A program made the translations under genes and the position numbers. From contig JAIEAP010000042.1 of the NCBI GenBank assembly GCA_029071325.1, forward strand, positions 62,001 to 126,000: a DNA stretch of 64,000 nucleotides, given 5' to 3'. The notes below the pieces were generated by a model. It was not told the DNA's origin, did no database searches, and was given only the letters and a program-made list of their open reading frames with translations. Shown here one piece after another: positions 7,629 through 15,646 of this stretch. The number at the start of each line of letters is the position of its first letter. Position 1 is the first letter of the stretch. The DNA comes from Lachnospiraceae bacterium (lineage in GTDB: Bacteria; Bacillota; Clostridia; Lachnospirales; Lachnospiraceae).

Positions 7629-10049
7629 ATGTCTCAAACCATGGCACCGTACAATCACAGAGCGGTAGAACAGAAATGGCGTAAGGTATGGGAGGAAAAC
7701 CCCATCAACGTCAATGACGGCAAAAAGCCGAAATATTATTGTCTGGATATGTTCCCATATCCATCCGGAAACGGATTGCATGTCGGACACTGGAGAGGAT
7801 ATGTGATTTCTGATGTATGGAGCCGTTATAAACTGATGCATGGTCATTATGTGATCCATCCCATGGGGTGGGATGCTTTCGGTCTTCCGGCAGAGAATTA
7901 TGCGATCAAGATGGGCGTTCACCCGGAGAAATCCACTGCTGAGAACGTGAAGAACATTAAGCGGCAGATTCAGGAGATCGCAGCGATTTATGACTGGGAT
8001 ATGGAGGTAAATACCACCGACCCTGATTTCTATAAATGGACTCAGTGGATCTTTGTGAAGATGTTCAAAGAAGGGCTTGCCTATGAAAAGGAGATGCCTA
8101 TCAACTGGTGTCCCTCCTGCAAGACGGGGCTTGCAAACGAGGAGGTTGTCAACGGTAAATGTGAGCGCTGTGGCGCAGACGTGACCAAGAAGAACTTGAA
8201 GCAGTGGATGCTGCGCATCACAAAGTATGCAGACAGGCTGTTATCTGACCTTGATAAGCTGGACTGGCCGGAGAAGGTTAAGAAAATGCAGACCGACTGG
8301 ATCGGCAAAAGTAACGGTGCAGAGGTTGATTTTAAGGTAGAGGGCATGGATCAGGCGATCACTGTTTATACCACCAGACCGGACACTCTCCACGGCGCTA
8401 CTTTTATGGTGCTTGCACCGGAGCATGCGCTTGCAAAGGAACTTGCTAATGATGAGACCAGAGCGGCGGTTGAGGAGTACATTTATCAGGCGTCTTTAAA
8501 ATCCTCCGTGGACCGTTTGCAGGATAAAGAGAAGACAGGCGTATTCACCGGATCCTATGCCATCAATCCGCTCAACGGCGCTAAGGTGCCCATCTGGCTG
8601 TCTGATTATGTGCTGGCAGATTACGGAACAGGGGCTATCATGTGTGTGCCTGCCCATGATGACAGAGACTTTGAATTTGCCAGAAAATTTGATATTCCCA
8701 TTATTCAGGTTATCTCCAAGGACGGGAAAGAGATTGAGCATATGACGGAGGCTTACACCGAGGCCAAGGGTATTATGATCAATTCCGGTGACTGGAATGG
8801 AATGGAATCTTCTGTGTTAAAGCAGGAGGCGCCGGAAATGATTGAAAAAATGGGATTCGGCAAGAAGACCACCAATTATAAGCTCAGAGACTGGGTGTTC
8901 TCCCGCCAGCGTTACTGGGGAGAGCCGATTCCTATTGTGCACTGCCCGGACTGCGGCGCTGTGCCGGTGCCGGAGGAGGAACTGCCGCTGCTTTTGCCGG
9001 AGGTGGAGTCCTATCAGCCTACGGGAACAGGAGAATCTCCCCTTGCCGACATTACCGAATGGGTCAACACGACATGTCCCTGCTGCGGTAAGCCTGCAAA
9101 GAGGGAAACCAACACTATGCCTCAGTGGGCGGGGTCTTCCTGGTATTTCCTGCGTTATGTAGACAATAAGAATGATAAGGAACTTGTGAGCAGAGAGAAG
9201 GCAGATGCTTATCTGCCGGTAGATATGTACATTGGAGGCGTGGAGCACGCGGTGCTGCATCTGCTGTATTCCAGATTCTATACAAAGTTCTTATACGATA
9301 TTGGGGTGGTGGACTTTGACGAGCCCTTTACCAAGCTCTTCAATCAGGGCATGATCACCGGTAAGAACGGTATTAAAATGAGTAAATCCAAGGGCAATGT
9401 GGTGTCGCCTGATGATCTGGTCCGTGATTATGGATGCGATTCTCTGCGCTTGTATGAACTGTTCGTGGGACCGCCGGAGCTGGATTCCGAGTGGGACGAC
9501 CGCGGAATTGACGGAGTGTACCGCTTTATCACCAGGTTCTGGAATCTGGTAATGAGTCAGAAGGATGTGGATGTTCCGGAGACGAAGGAACTCATTAAGA
9601 TCCGTCACAAAATGGTATTTGACATTACCCAGAGATTGGAATCCTTCAGTTTAAATACGGTGGTATCCGGTTTCATGGAATACAACAATAAGCTGATCGA
9701 ACTGTCCAAGAAGGGCGGCGTGGACAAGGAAACATTGCGGACGTTTGTTCTGTTGCTGGCTCCGTTTGCTCCCCACATCTCAGAAGAACTGTGGTCTGAG
9801 TTGGGCGGTGAAGCCTCGGTATTCGCACAGAAATGGCCGCAGTATGACGCGGCAGTCATGGAGGACGAAGAGATTGAGATTGCGGTTCAGATCAACGGTA
9901 AGACCAGAGGCGTTGTAAGCCTTGCCAAGGATGCGGCAAAGGAAGCAGCTTTGGAAGCGGGAAAGGCTGTCATTGCTGACAAGCTGACTGGTGACATCAT
10001 AAAGGAAATTTATGTTCCGGGTAAGATCATCAATATTGTTATGAAATAG
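7629..10049 (+). CDS. leuS: Leucyl-tRNA synthetase
   Basis: Class I synthetase that charges tRNA-Leu. The start at 7629 (MSQTMAPYNHRAVEQKW) follows AGGAGGA by 8 bases, giving 806 residues, the usual bacterial size; the track start at 7569 has no support. The HIGH-type motif is PYPSGNGLHVGHWRGY (about residue 40), the CP1 editing domain contains TTRPDTLHGATF (about residue 248), zinc-type cysteine pairs occur near residues 160-180, and KMSKS reads GIKMSKSKGN. The anticodon-binding and C-terminal domains are intact. It is monocistronic, with its own promoter. Confidence 0.98.
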   Translation: MSQTMAPYNHRAVEQKWRKVWEENPINVNDGKKPKYYCLDMFPYPSGNGLHVGHWRGYVISDVWSRYKLMHGHYVIHPMGWDAFGLPAENYAIKMGVHPEKSTAENVKNIKRQIQEIAAIYDWDMEVNTTDPDFYKWTQWIFVKMFKEGLAYEKEMPINWCPSCKTGLANEEVVNGKCERCGADVTKKNLKQWMLRITKYADRLLSDLDKLDWPEKVKKMQTDWIGKSNGAEVDFKVEGMDQAITVYTTRPDTLHGATFMVLAPEHALAKELANDETRAAVEEYIYQASLKSSVDRLQDKEKTGVFTGSYAINPLNGAKVPIWLSDYVLADYGTGAIMCVPAHDDRDFEFARKFDIPIIQVISKDGKEIEHMTEAYTEAKGIMINSGDWNGMESSVLKQEAPEMIEKMGFGKKTTNYKLRDWVFSRQRYWGEPIPIVHCPDCGAVPVPEEELPLLLPEVESYQPTGTGESPLADITEWVNTTCPCCGKPAKRETNTMPQWAGSSWYFLRYVDNKNDKELVSREKADAYLPVDMYIGGVEHAVLHLLYSRFYTKFLYDIGVVDFDEPFTKLFNQGMITGKNGIKMSKSKGNVVSPDDLVRDYGCDSLRLYELFVGPPELDSEWDDRGIDGVYRFITRFWNLVMSQKDVDVPETKELIKIRHKMVFDITQRLESFSLNTVVSGFMEYNNKLIELSKKGGVDKETLRTFVLLLAPFAPHISEELWSELGGEASVFAQKWPQYDAAVMEDEEIEIAVQINGKTRGVVSLAKDAAKEAALEAGKAVIADKLTGDIIKEIYVPGKIINIVMK

Positions 10050-10062
10050 GCTGTGCAATATA

Positions 10063-10103
10063 ACAGGAGGGACTGTATCATTTTAAGAGACAGTCCCTCC
10101 TGT
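10063..10103. repeat. Perfect 14-bp inverted repeat after leuS
   Basis: ACAGGAGGGACTGT and its exact reverse complement flank a 13-base loop. It sits between the convergent ends of leuS and the minus-strand pair, where a terminator is expected, but neither strand has a T-run after the stem. It may act as a factor-assisted stop or protect 3' ends. Confidence 0.6.
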
Positions 10104-10123
10104 ACTGTAAACCTATAGGGAAG

Positions 10124-10411
10124 CTACCGTTTTTTTCCGAAAGTGCGCATCATTTTGAGCATCTGATCCGCTTTTTTTCGCTCCTCCTCAGACATATTCT
10201 GTTTGAGTATTTCAATGAGGAGCTCGGTCTCAGTATTCGAGAAGGTCATTCCCTGGCTGCGCGCATTGTTGGCGGCATTCATCATGGTATTTGCCATGGA
10301 TTTCATATCGCCTCCGCTGTGGTTTTGCGAAGCAAAATCCATCAGAAATTGTAATTTTTCCGGAGAAATGTTATTTAGGGCGGGATTGCCCTTTAAAAAG
10401 TCTAAATTCAT
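10124..10411 (-). CDS. Small methionine-rich helical protein, unknown
   Basis: I do not recognise this 95-residue protein. It is predicted to be all-helical and soluble, rich in methionine and asparagine in the middle (MKSMANTMMNAANNARSQ), with a charged C-terminal helix (MSEEERKKADQMLKMM) and a basic tail (GKKR). There is no signal peptide, membrane segment or metal-ligand pattern. Its ATG overlaps the stop of the upstream gene by 4 bases (10408-10411), so the two are translated together and probably work together. Codon use resembles its neighbours. A small conserved clostridial protein is the likeliest description. Confidence 0.65.
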   Translation of the reverse strand: MNLDFLKGNPALNNISPEKLQFLMDFASQNHSGGDMKSMANTMMNAANNARSQGMTFSNTETELLIEILKQNMSEEERKKADQMLKMMRTFGKKR

Positions 10412-10758
10412 GAGGCAGAAGGATTCCTTTCTGAAAACATAATGTCATAGGCAGACATGAACTGGAGCATATTAAGCAGAGATTCGATGTTTTCCCGTTC
10501 TACATCACTGCATTGTTCGCACAGGTCCGTCATCATCTGGTACATGCGCTCCTGGGGGGAGTCGGCAGACACAGACTGGATGACCATGGAATTCTGAGAG
10601 AACATCTGAGCGGTTTTCTGCAGTTCCAGATATTTTACCAGCAGTGCAAAGGGCCGCTGCCTGCTGGGATTCAGATATGGAATCATAGTTTTCATCATCT
10701 GGAGATTATGGCTTTGCACCTGTGTATCAAAAAGGGTTGGTTTAAATTCGGTATCCAT
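10408..10758 (-). CDS. Small helical protein, unknown, paired with the 95-residue protein
   Basis: I do not recognise this 116-residue protein. It is predicted mostly helical, with several methionine-rich stretches (NLQMMKTMIPYLNP, RMYQMMTDL, LLNMLQFMSAYDIMF) and two cysteines in CEQCSD. No membrane segment or known motif is visible. It is the first gene of a two-gene unit with a 4-base overlap, a common sign of stoichiometric partners. The shared composition of the two proteins (helical, methionine-rich, similar size) suggests distant relation or a heteromer, but this is only inferred. Confidence 0.65.
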   Translation of the reverse strand: MDTEFKPTLFDTQVQSHNLQMMKTMIPYLNPSRQRPFALLVKYLELQKTAQMFSQNSMVIQSVSADSPQERMYQMMTDLCEQCSDVERENIESLLNMLQFMSAYDIMFSERNPSAS

Positions 10759-10860
10759 AGACGAATCAAAGTCCTTTTTCTTTTAACCTATGTCGGCGGA
10801 ATGGAAAATATAACTTATCCTGCATATACTATGATTGAATCATAAAAACAGGTGAGTAAA

Positions 10861-11022
10861 ATGGGAAAATTGATCATAGAGGGCAATCAGGTTTATGAAT
10901 TGGATGAACAGTGCCTGAAAAATAAGGCTGAGGAGAAGAAAAAGCAATCTCCGGATGAAGTGCAGACAAGGGGAAACGGCAGAATGTCACCGTCCATGCA
11001 GACGCGCAGGGGTGGAAGGTAA
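10861..11022 (+). CDS. 53-residue small protein, unknown
   Basis: This short frame is below the track cutoff. It runs from ATG at 10861 to TAA at 11022, preceded by a modest ribosome site (CAGGTGA, about 6 bases before). The start (MGKLIIEGNQVYELDE) resembles an extended strand-turn-strand, followed by a highly charged, probably disordered tail (CLKNKAEEKKKQS and a final RRGGR). Strand, spacing and a dedicated terminator just after it support a real gene. A single cysteine is present near residue 18. Function unknown. Confidence 0.55.
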   Translation: MGKLIIEGNQVYELDEQCLKNKAEEKKKQSPDEVQTRGNGRMSPSMQTRRGGR

Positions 11023-11039
11023 CGTCGGAGAATTGTGCG

Positions 11040-11068
11040 TTGAAAACTGCCACGGGATGTTGTATGAT
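11040..11068 (+). promoter_or_regulatory. Promoter of the GGDEF gene
   Basis: TTGAAA (11040-11045) and TATGAT (11063-11068) with a 17-base spacer, each one base from consensus. The transcription start, about 11075, would fall inside the left arm of the terminator at 11071-11104. Confidence 0.7.
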
Positions 11069-11070
11069 AA

Positions 11071-11104
11071 GAACAGGAGAGGAGGAAGCTCCTGTTCGTT
11101 TTTG
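11071..11104 (+). terminator. Terminator of the 53-residue gene, overlapping the next promoter
   Basis: Perfect 9-bp stem GAACAGGAG / CTCCTGTTC with a 9-base loop, then G and five T. It can form in transcripts coming from upstream, but a transcript starting at the promoter 11040-11068 would lack most of the left arm. Confidence 0.75.
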
Positions 11105-11124
11105 TGCAGAAGGTGAAGGAGTAT

Positions 11125-12219
11125 ATGAAAAGCAAGGGAATAAAGGCATTTGTTGATTTTATAGGCAAAGATATCGGTGGAGAGCATGAGTTTCAGAAGA
11201 TTACGGTAATTATCCGCATCATACTGATATCTTTGATGGTGTATTTTACGGCAAACATGATTGTCTGTGATGTCACGTTTACAACTCCATATATTTTGTT
11301 ATTTTACGGTGTTTTTTTACTGAGTTTTGTCGGAATATTCTTTTTGTCTTACCATTGCGTGACGCATGTTGTTCTGTGGTGCTTTAATCTCAGCACTATG
11401 ATCTGGCTGGTGGCAATCGTGCAGTTCTTCGGATGGAATATCGGTGTGCAGCATTTTCTTATGCCGCTTGTCATGCTGTATTTTTTTGCCATCGAAAAGC
11501 ACTATGTGCGTAAGGTGCTGTATGCGGTTTTTATAACTTTCTGCCGTATTCTGCTGTTTTTTATATACAATAAGAAAACGCCGGTCTGGCAGCTGTCGGG
11601 AGGAGAAGAGAATATCCTGCAGATTCTGAATACGATCACGATTTTCTGGTGTATTTCGGTCATTGCATATATCTGCAGCAGAAATAGTCAGGAGATGGAG
11701 GAAAAACTGATAGAATATAACAGTCAACTGCAAAGTCAGGTCAATACTGATACGCTTACGGGGCTTTTCAGCAGAAGGAAGGCTCTGGAATATATGGATT
11801 GGATCGTTACGGAGTCCAAGTGGAAAAACTGCTTTTGTCTGTGTATCTGCGATATTGACCATTTTAAAAATGTCAATGACACATATGGGCACGATATGGG
11901 AGACGAGGTATTGAAAGCGGTTGCCGGCGTTCTGGAGGCAGAGGTGTACGGAAGCAATCTGGCGGCGCGCTGGGGAGGAGAGGAATTCCTTCTGCTGTTT
12001 CCGGGACACGGCGGCAGCGAGGTATATGACCGGCTGGAGCGGCTAAGAAAAAGAATAGGGGAAATGCGGGTGACGGTGGGAGATGCGGCGATCGGCGTCA
12101 CTATGACATTCGGATTGGCGGAATATAATGCACAGAATGGATTAAATGCCACCATTAAGGAGGCTGACCGGAAGCTCTATCAGGGTAAGAAAAGCGGAAG
12201 GAATACCGTGGTATTTTAA
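11125..12219 (+). CDS. Membrane-bound diguanylate cyclase (GGDEF)
   Basis: Predicted to make cyclic di-GMP from two GTP. The ATG at 11125 is preferred to the track's GTG at 11104, which lies in the terminator. The 364-residue protein has about six membrane helices over residues 25-185, a short coiled region (EEKLIEYNSQLQSQ) and a GGDEF domain with FKNVNDTYGHDMGDEVL and an active-site GGEEF at residues 284-288. The allosteric I-site RxxD expected 9 residues earlier reads YGSN, so product inhibition at that site is probably missing. The membrane part may sense something but I cannot name a sensor family. Monocistronic, between two terminators. Confidence 0.9.
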   Translation: MKSKGIKAFVDFIGKDIGGEHEFQKITVIIRIILISLMVYFTANMIVCDVTFTTPYILLFYGVFLLSFVGIFFLSYHCVTHVVLWCFNLSTMIWLVAIVQFFGWNIGVQHFLMPLVMLYFFAIEKHYVRKVLYAVFITFCRILLFFIYNKKTPVWQLSGGEENILQILNTITIFWCISVIAYICSRNSQEMEEKLIEYNSQLQSQVNTDTLTGLFSRRKALEYMDWIVTESKWKNCFCLCICDIDHFKNVNDTYGHDMGDEVLKAVAGVLEAEVYGSNLAARWGGEEFLLLFPGHGGSEVYDRLERLRKRIGEMRVTVGDAAIGVTMTFGLAEYNAQNGLNATIKEADRKLYQGKKSGRNTVVF

Positions 12220-12251
12220 AAGGGCTGACTGCTTAAGCAGTCAGCCCTTTT
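12218..12251. terminator. Bidirectional terminator between the GGDEF gene and the Cys-rich gene
   Basis: AAAAGGGCTGACTGC and its exact reverse complement flank a TTAA loop. The T-run on each strand serves both convergent genes. Confidence 0.9.
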
Positions 12252-12265
12252 GTTGCGGTTAAAAA

Positions 12266-12502
12266 TTAGCAGCCGCAGCCACAGCCATTGTTGTTGAAAC
12301 CAATGCCGTCACCGAATCCGCCGCAGAAGAAGAGCAACAGGATGATCCAGATGCAGCTGTTGTCGCCACAGCCGCCATTGTTGCCGAATAAACTACTGGT
12401 TCCGTTTCCACAGCAGCTGGAAAGCAGCAACAGAATCCAGATAATGGAACAGCATCCATTTCCCTCATTGCATCCACAGTTTGTAGCAGCTAAATCACTC
12501 AT
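12266..12502 (-). CDS. Small cysteine-rich 'chorion-class'-type protein, probably sporulation-linked
   Basis: A 78-residue protein with 12 cysteines and many Gly and Asn. It appears internally duplicated: IIWILLLL...CCGNG...FGNNGGCG is followed by IWIILLLFFC...FGDG...FNNNGCGCGC, each half a hydrophobic stretch plus a Cys/Gly/Asn segment. It ends in a Gly-Cys repeat. Such proteins are named 'chorion class high-cysteine' in clostridial genomes by general knowledge; their function is not settled. The start has a strong ribosome site (GGAGGTT, 5 bases before ATG). Upstream lies a sequence matching the SigK/SigE promoter pattern, so a spore coat or forespore-envelope role is inferred. Confidence 0.75.
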   Translation of the reverse strand: MSDLAATNCGCNEGNGCCSIIWILLLLSSCCGNGTSSLFGNNGGCGDNSCIWIILLLFFCGGFGDGIGFNNNGCGCGC

Positions 12503-12532
12503 GTTTGAACCTCCAATATTTATCTTACAGTG

Positions 12533-12561
12533 TATTGTATGGAGGAGGCTTATCCGTTGTT
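12533..12561 (-). promoter_or_regulatory. SigK/SigE-like sporulation promoter of the Cys-rich gene
   Basis: On the minus strand AACA is followed after 16 bases by CATACAATA. This fits the SigK pattern (mACm, 16 bases, CATAnnnTA) in full, and CATACAAT also fits the SigE -10. No good SigA promoter is seen in the same gap. Confidence 0.55.
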
Positions 12562-12563
12562 AC

Positions 12564-14339
12564 TTAATCATCAGATATTTTTTTAAGATGGGAAATATCA
12601 GGATGGACAGCCATGGAATAATTGGTATAATACACCACAAAACCTGGGACGGCGCCGTTTGGCTTTTTCACGTTCTTACGCTGGAGGTAGTCAATCTCCA
12701 CTTTGTCATTCTCCCGGCCGTTTGAGTAATATCCAGCAAGCTGAGCGGCTTCCTCAAATACCCGGTCCGGCAGTTCCTGCCCCTGTGTTTTTACTACTAC
12801 ATGGGAGCCGGGCATGCCTTTGGCGTGGAACCACCAGTCACCGCCGTCGGCAAATTTGAAGGTGAGCTCGTCATTTTGTGTATTGTTCTTGCCTACATAG
12901 ATATGAAATCCGTCCGAGGACAGATAGTGTAACGGCCTGCTTTTGACGGCCTGCTGTTTTTTCCCTGTATACTTTCGCTTGAGATATCCGGATTGCTCCA
13001 GCTCTGCCCGGATCTCCATGAGATCATTTTCGGATTCTGCGATGTGCAGGGCGGTGTCGATGGAGGACAGGTGGTCGAGCTCCTGTCTGGTGGATAACAG
13101 TTGTTCCTGAAGTGCATCACGGGTCCGTTTCAGCTTGTTGTAGCGTGCAAAATATTTCTGGGCGTTTTCCAGAGGGGTGCAGGTGCCGTCCAGAGGGATG
13201 GTCAGTTCCTGGTTATCGTAATAATTCAGTACGGTAACGGAAGAAGCGCCTTCCTCCACCTGGTAACCGTAGGTGTTGAGAAGTTCGCCGTATATGCGGT
13301 ATTTGTCCATTTTCCCGGTGTCCTTAAGCTGTTTCTCCTGAAGATCCAGCTTCTTGCGGCTGCGGTCCAGAAGATTGGAGACTATCTTGCGCAGATCGGC
13401 AGATTTCTGCCGGATGCGTGTATAGGCGCTGCGCTTGGCATAGAATTCCTCCAGAACGGCGGAGACGGAAGTATAGGAAACTGCCGTATAGCCATCGGGA
13501 GAAACAGCTTCCGCCGTGCCGGTCCCGTACTGGTGCAGGGGAATTGCAGAGAAATCTACCGGCACGTTTCCACGCAGTATCATTACAGGATGGAAATCTT
13601 CTTTCTTGATATCCTCCATGATCCATGAAAAATTGTGGTACAGGTGAAGAAGCTCATCCTGGTTTAATGCGGACACCGGCAGATCCGGGTCGATGGATGC
13701 CCGGCAGCAGATTTCAGCCGCCATTTGGCTGCTGATACCGGTATAGGAGTCAAAGATCGCCTTGCCGCAGCCGGCAGGGTGTGATGTGACGGAAGCAAAA
13801 AAGGACGCTTCATCCGCATCAAGGGGAGAGGTTTTCTGTCTTGTCTCCGGTATAAAGTATGCACGGCCGGGCAGAACTTCACGGATGGAGCTTACCTGGG
13901 CGGAGATATGCTTGATACTGTCGATGATGCGGTCCTTGTCGTCGCAGAATATGATGTTGCTGTATTTGCCCATCAGTTCAATGATCAGATGCTTTCTGCG
14001 AAGATCTCCAAGCTCATCTAAGTGTTCCACCTGGATGCGGATGACGCGTTCCAGTCCCGGCTGGGTAATGTCTACAATACGCCCGTTTGCGATATGCTTG
14101 CGCAGCACCATGCAGAAATTCGGTGCAGTCATGGGACTGGTGCGGTTGGTTACTGTAAGATATATATAGGGGAGTGAGGCACTGGCACTTAAGGCAAGCC
14201 TGCGCACTCCGTCACTTGTCTTGATAGTCAGGAGCAGTTCGTCTGATTCCGGCTGCGCAATTTTGCTGATGCGCCCCTGCAATATGGTCTGCCGCAGTTC
14301 ACTGACAAGTCCTGCGACCATGATTCCGTCAAATGCCAT
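12564..14339 (-). CDS. rqcH: NFACT family protein, RqcH-type ribosome quality-control factor
   Basis: RqcH binds obstructed 50S subunits and directs addition of C-terminal alanine tails to stalled nascent chains. The family was first described as fibronectin-binding protein FbpA. The 591-residue protein has the expected order: an N-terminal NFACT-N domain (MAFDGIMVAGLVSEL, APNFCMVLRKHI), a helix-hairpin/coiled-coil middle (about 270-440, rich in Lys, Glu and Leu) and a C-terminal NFACT-R domain with DWWFHAKGMPGSHVV and ending in PDISHLKK. Length and motifs are normal. It is transcribed alone, upstream of the Cys-rich gene. Confidence 0.88.
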   Translation of the reverse strand: MAFDGIMVAGLVSELRQTILQGRISKIAQPESDELLLTIKTSDGVRRLALSASASLPYIYLTVTNRTSPMTAPNFCMVLRKHIANGRIVDITQPGLERVIRIQVEHLDELGDLRRKHLIIELMGKYSNIIFCDDKDRIIDSIKHISAQVSSIREVLPGRAYFIPETRQKTSPLDADEASFFASVTSHPAGCGKAIFDSYTGISSQMAAEICCRASIDPDLPVSALNQDELLHLYHNFSWIMEDIKKEDFHPVMILRGNVPVDFSAIPLHQYGTGTAEAVSPDGYTAVSYTSVSAVLEEFYAKRSAYTRIRQKSADLRKIVSNLLDRSRKKLDLQEKQLKDTGKMDKYRIYGELLNTYGYQVEEGASSVTVLNYYDNQELTIPLDGTCTPLENAQKYFARYNKLKRTRDALQEQLLSTRQELDHLSSIDTALHIAESENDLMEIRAELEQSGYLKRKYTGKKQQAVKSRPLHYLSSDGFHIYVGKNNTQNDELTFKFADGGDWWFHAKGMPGSHVVVKTQGQELPDRVFEEAAQLAGYYSNGRENDKVEIDYLQRKNVKKPNGAVPGFVVYYTNYSMAVHPDISHLKKISDD

Positions 14340-14441
14340 GGCATAGATTCCTTTCTGTATGTTACTTAAGATGTAGTATTCCTACCAAGTATAATGAAAA
14401 AGCATAGAAAATACAAGCATTCCACTGCAGACCATGAAAAC

Positions 14442-14470
14442 TTGACTAATATAACAATTTCATCTATAAT
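14442..14470 (+). promoter_or_regulatory. Promoter of the yicC-remA-gmk-rpoZ operon
   Basis: TTGACT (14442-14447), 17-base spacer, TATAAT (14465-14470), then a short leader to AGGAGG and the ATG at 14499. Confidence 0.85.
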
Positions 14471-14498
14471 AAATGTATCTATGCGTTAGGAGGCTGCT

Positions 14499-15377
14499 AT
14501 GATCAATAGTATGACCGGCTTCGGAAGATGGGAAGTCGAGGAGGACAACCGGAGGATTACAGTCGAGATAAAGGCGGTCAATCACCGTTACCTCGATATC
14601 AACGTTCGTATGCCCAAAAAGCTGGGGCTTTTTGAAAATACGGTACGGACCCTGATGAAGGAGTACATGCAGCGCGGTAAGGTGGATGTATTCATTACAT
14701 ACGAGGACTGCAATGAGACGAAGATGTCCCTTGCATACAATGAATCCCTTGCAGCGGAGTATGTAAAATACATAACGCAGATGGCAGAGACTTTTCATCT
14801 GCCCGGCGACTTAAGCGCAGTTACCCTGTCCCGCTGTCCGGAGGTACTGACCATGCAGGAGCAGGACACGGATGAGAATGAACTGCTTGCAGTGCTGGAG
14901 AAAGCCCTGCGCAAGGCATGTGAAGGTTTTGTGGAGACAAGGGCAGACGAGGGGATGCGTCTTAAGGCAGATCTGATGGAGAAGCTTAAGAATATGCTTT
15001 CTTATGTGGACTTTATTGAGGAACGTTCTCCTGTTATGCTGCAGGAGTACCGCCAGCGCTTGGAAGAGAAAGTGAAGGAAATCCTGCAAGACACACAGAT
15101 GGATGAATCAAGAATTGCAACAGAAATTACGATTTTTGCGGATAAGGTCTGCGTTGACGAAGAGACTGTACGCCTGCGAAGCCATATCAAGGCAATGCAG
15201 GATGCGCTTTCGGAGGGCGGAAGCGTAGGGCGGAAACTGGATTTTATTGCCCAGGAGATGAACCGGGAAGCGAACACGATTCTGTCTAAGTCGGGTGATC
15301 TGGCAATCTCCGATACTGGAATCAATCTCAAGACGGATATCGAGAAAATCCGGGAACAGATTCAGAATATCGAATAG
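14499..15377 (+). CDS. yicC: YicC/YloC family endoribonuclease
   Basis: A 292-residue YicC-like protein. Relatives in E. coli and B. subtilis are endoribonucleases, YicC having been tied to decay of the RyhB small RNA. The family signature MINSMTGFGR is at the very N terminus and the conserved C-terminal block (GRKLDFIAQEMNREANTILSKS) is present, with a charged helical middle. It is the first gene of an operon with remA, gmk and rpoZ, the order usual in Firmicutes. A GTP- or stress-related role through these neighbours is possible but not shown here. Confidence 0.92.
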   Translation: MINSMTGFGRWEVEEDNRRITVEIKAVNHRYLDINVRMPKKLGLFENTVRTLMKEYMQRGKVDVFITYEDCNETKMSLAYNESLAAEYVKYITQMAETFHLPGDLSAVTLSRCPEVLTMQEQDTDENELLAVLEKALRKACEGFVETRADEGMRLKADLMEKLKNMLSYVDFIEERSPVMLQEYRQRLEEKVKEILQDTQMDESRIATEITIFADKVCVDEETVRLRSHIKAMQDALSEGGSVGRKLDFIAQEMNREANTILSKSGDLAISDTGINLKTDIEKIREQIQNIE

Positions 15378-15385
15378 GGGAAGAT

Positions 15386-15643
15386 ATGGCAGCTTTGATG
15401 AATGTAGGGTTTGGCAATGTGGTGAATACAGAGAAGATTGTTGCGATACTTCTGCCGGATTCGGCGCCGGCCAAGCGTATGATACAGCGTGCCAAGGAAA
15501 CAGAAAATATAATTGACGCTACTCAGGGCAGAAGGACACGGGCGGTCATTGTGATGGAGAACCGATATGTGGTATTGTCCGCATTGCAGCCGGATACGCT
15601 GACCGGACGGTTTCATGAGTTATATAAGGCGGCAGAGGAATAA
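15386..15643 (+). CDS. remA: RemA-family regulator (DUF370)
   Basis: Small DNA-binding protein; B. subtilis RemA activates biofilm matrix and osmoprotection operons. The 85-residue length and the N-terminal pattern (LMNVGFGNVVNTEKIVAI, then GRRTRAVIVMEN) are typical. RemA oligomerises into rings around which DNA wraps. It lies 8 bases after yicC and 3 before gmk. The targets in this organism cannot be seen. Confidence 0.92.
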   Translation: MAALMNVGFGNVVNTEKIVAILLPDSAPAKRMIQRAKETENIIDATQGRRTRAVIVMENRYVVLSALQPDTLTGRFHELYKAAEE

Positions 15644-15646
15644 GAC

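Noticed and set aside
10831-10843. Palindrome ATGATTGAATCAT and the CATATACTA sequence before the 53-residue gene as a sporulation promoter
   Set aside because: The -10-like pattern is symmetrical and occurs on both strands, and no matching -35 at the right distance was found.
12288-12725. ORF of 145 residues on the plus strand across the Cys-rich gene
   Set aside because: It is antisense to the Cys-rich gene and to the end of rqcH, has no ribosome site and shows low-complexity Pro/Gln content caused by the repeat on the other strand.
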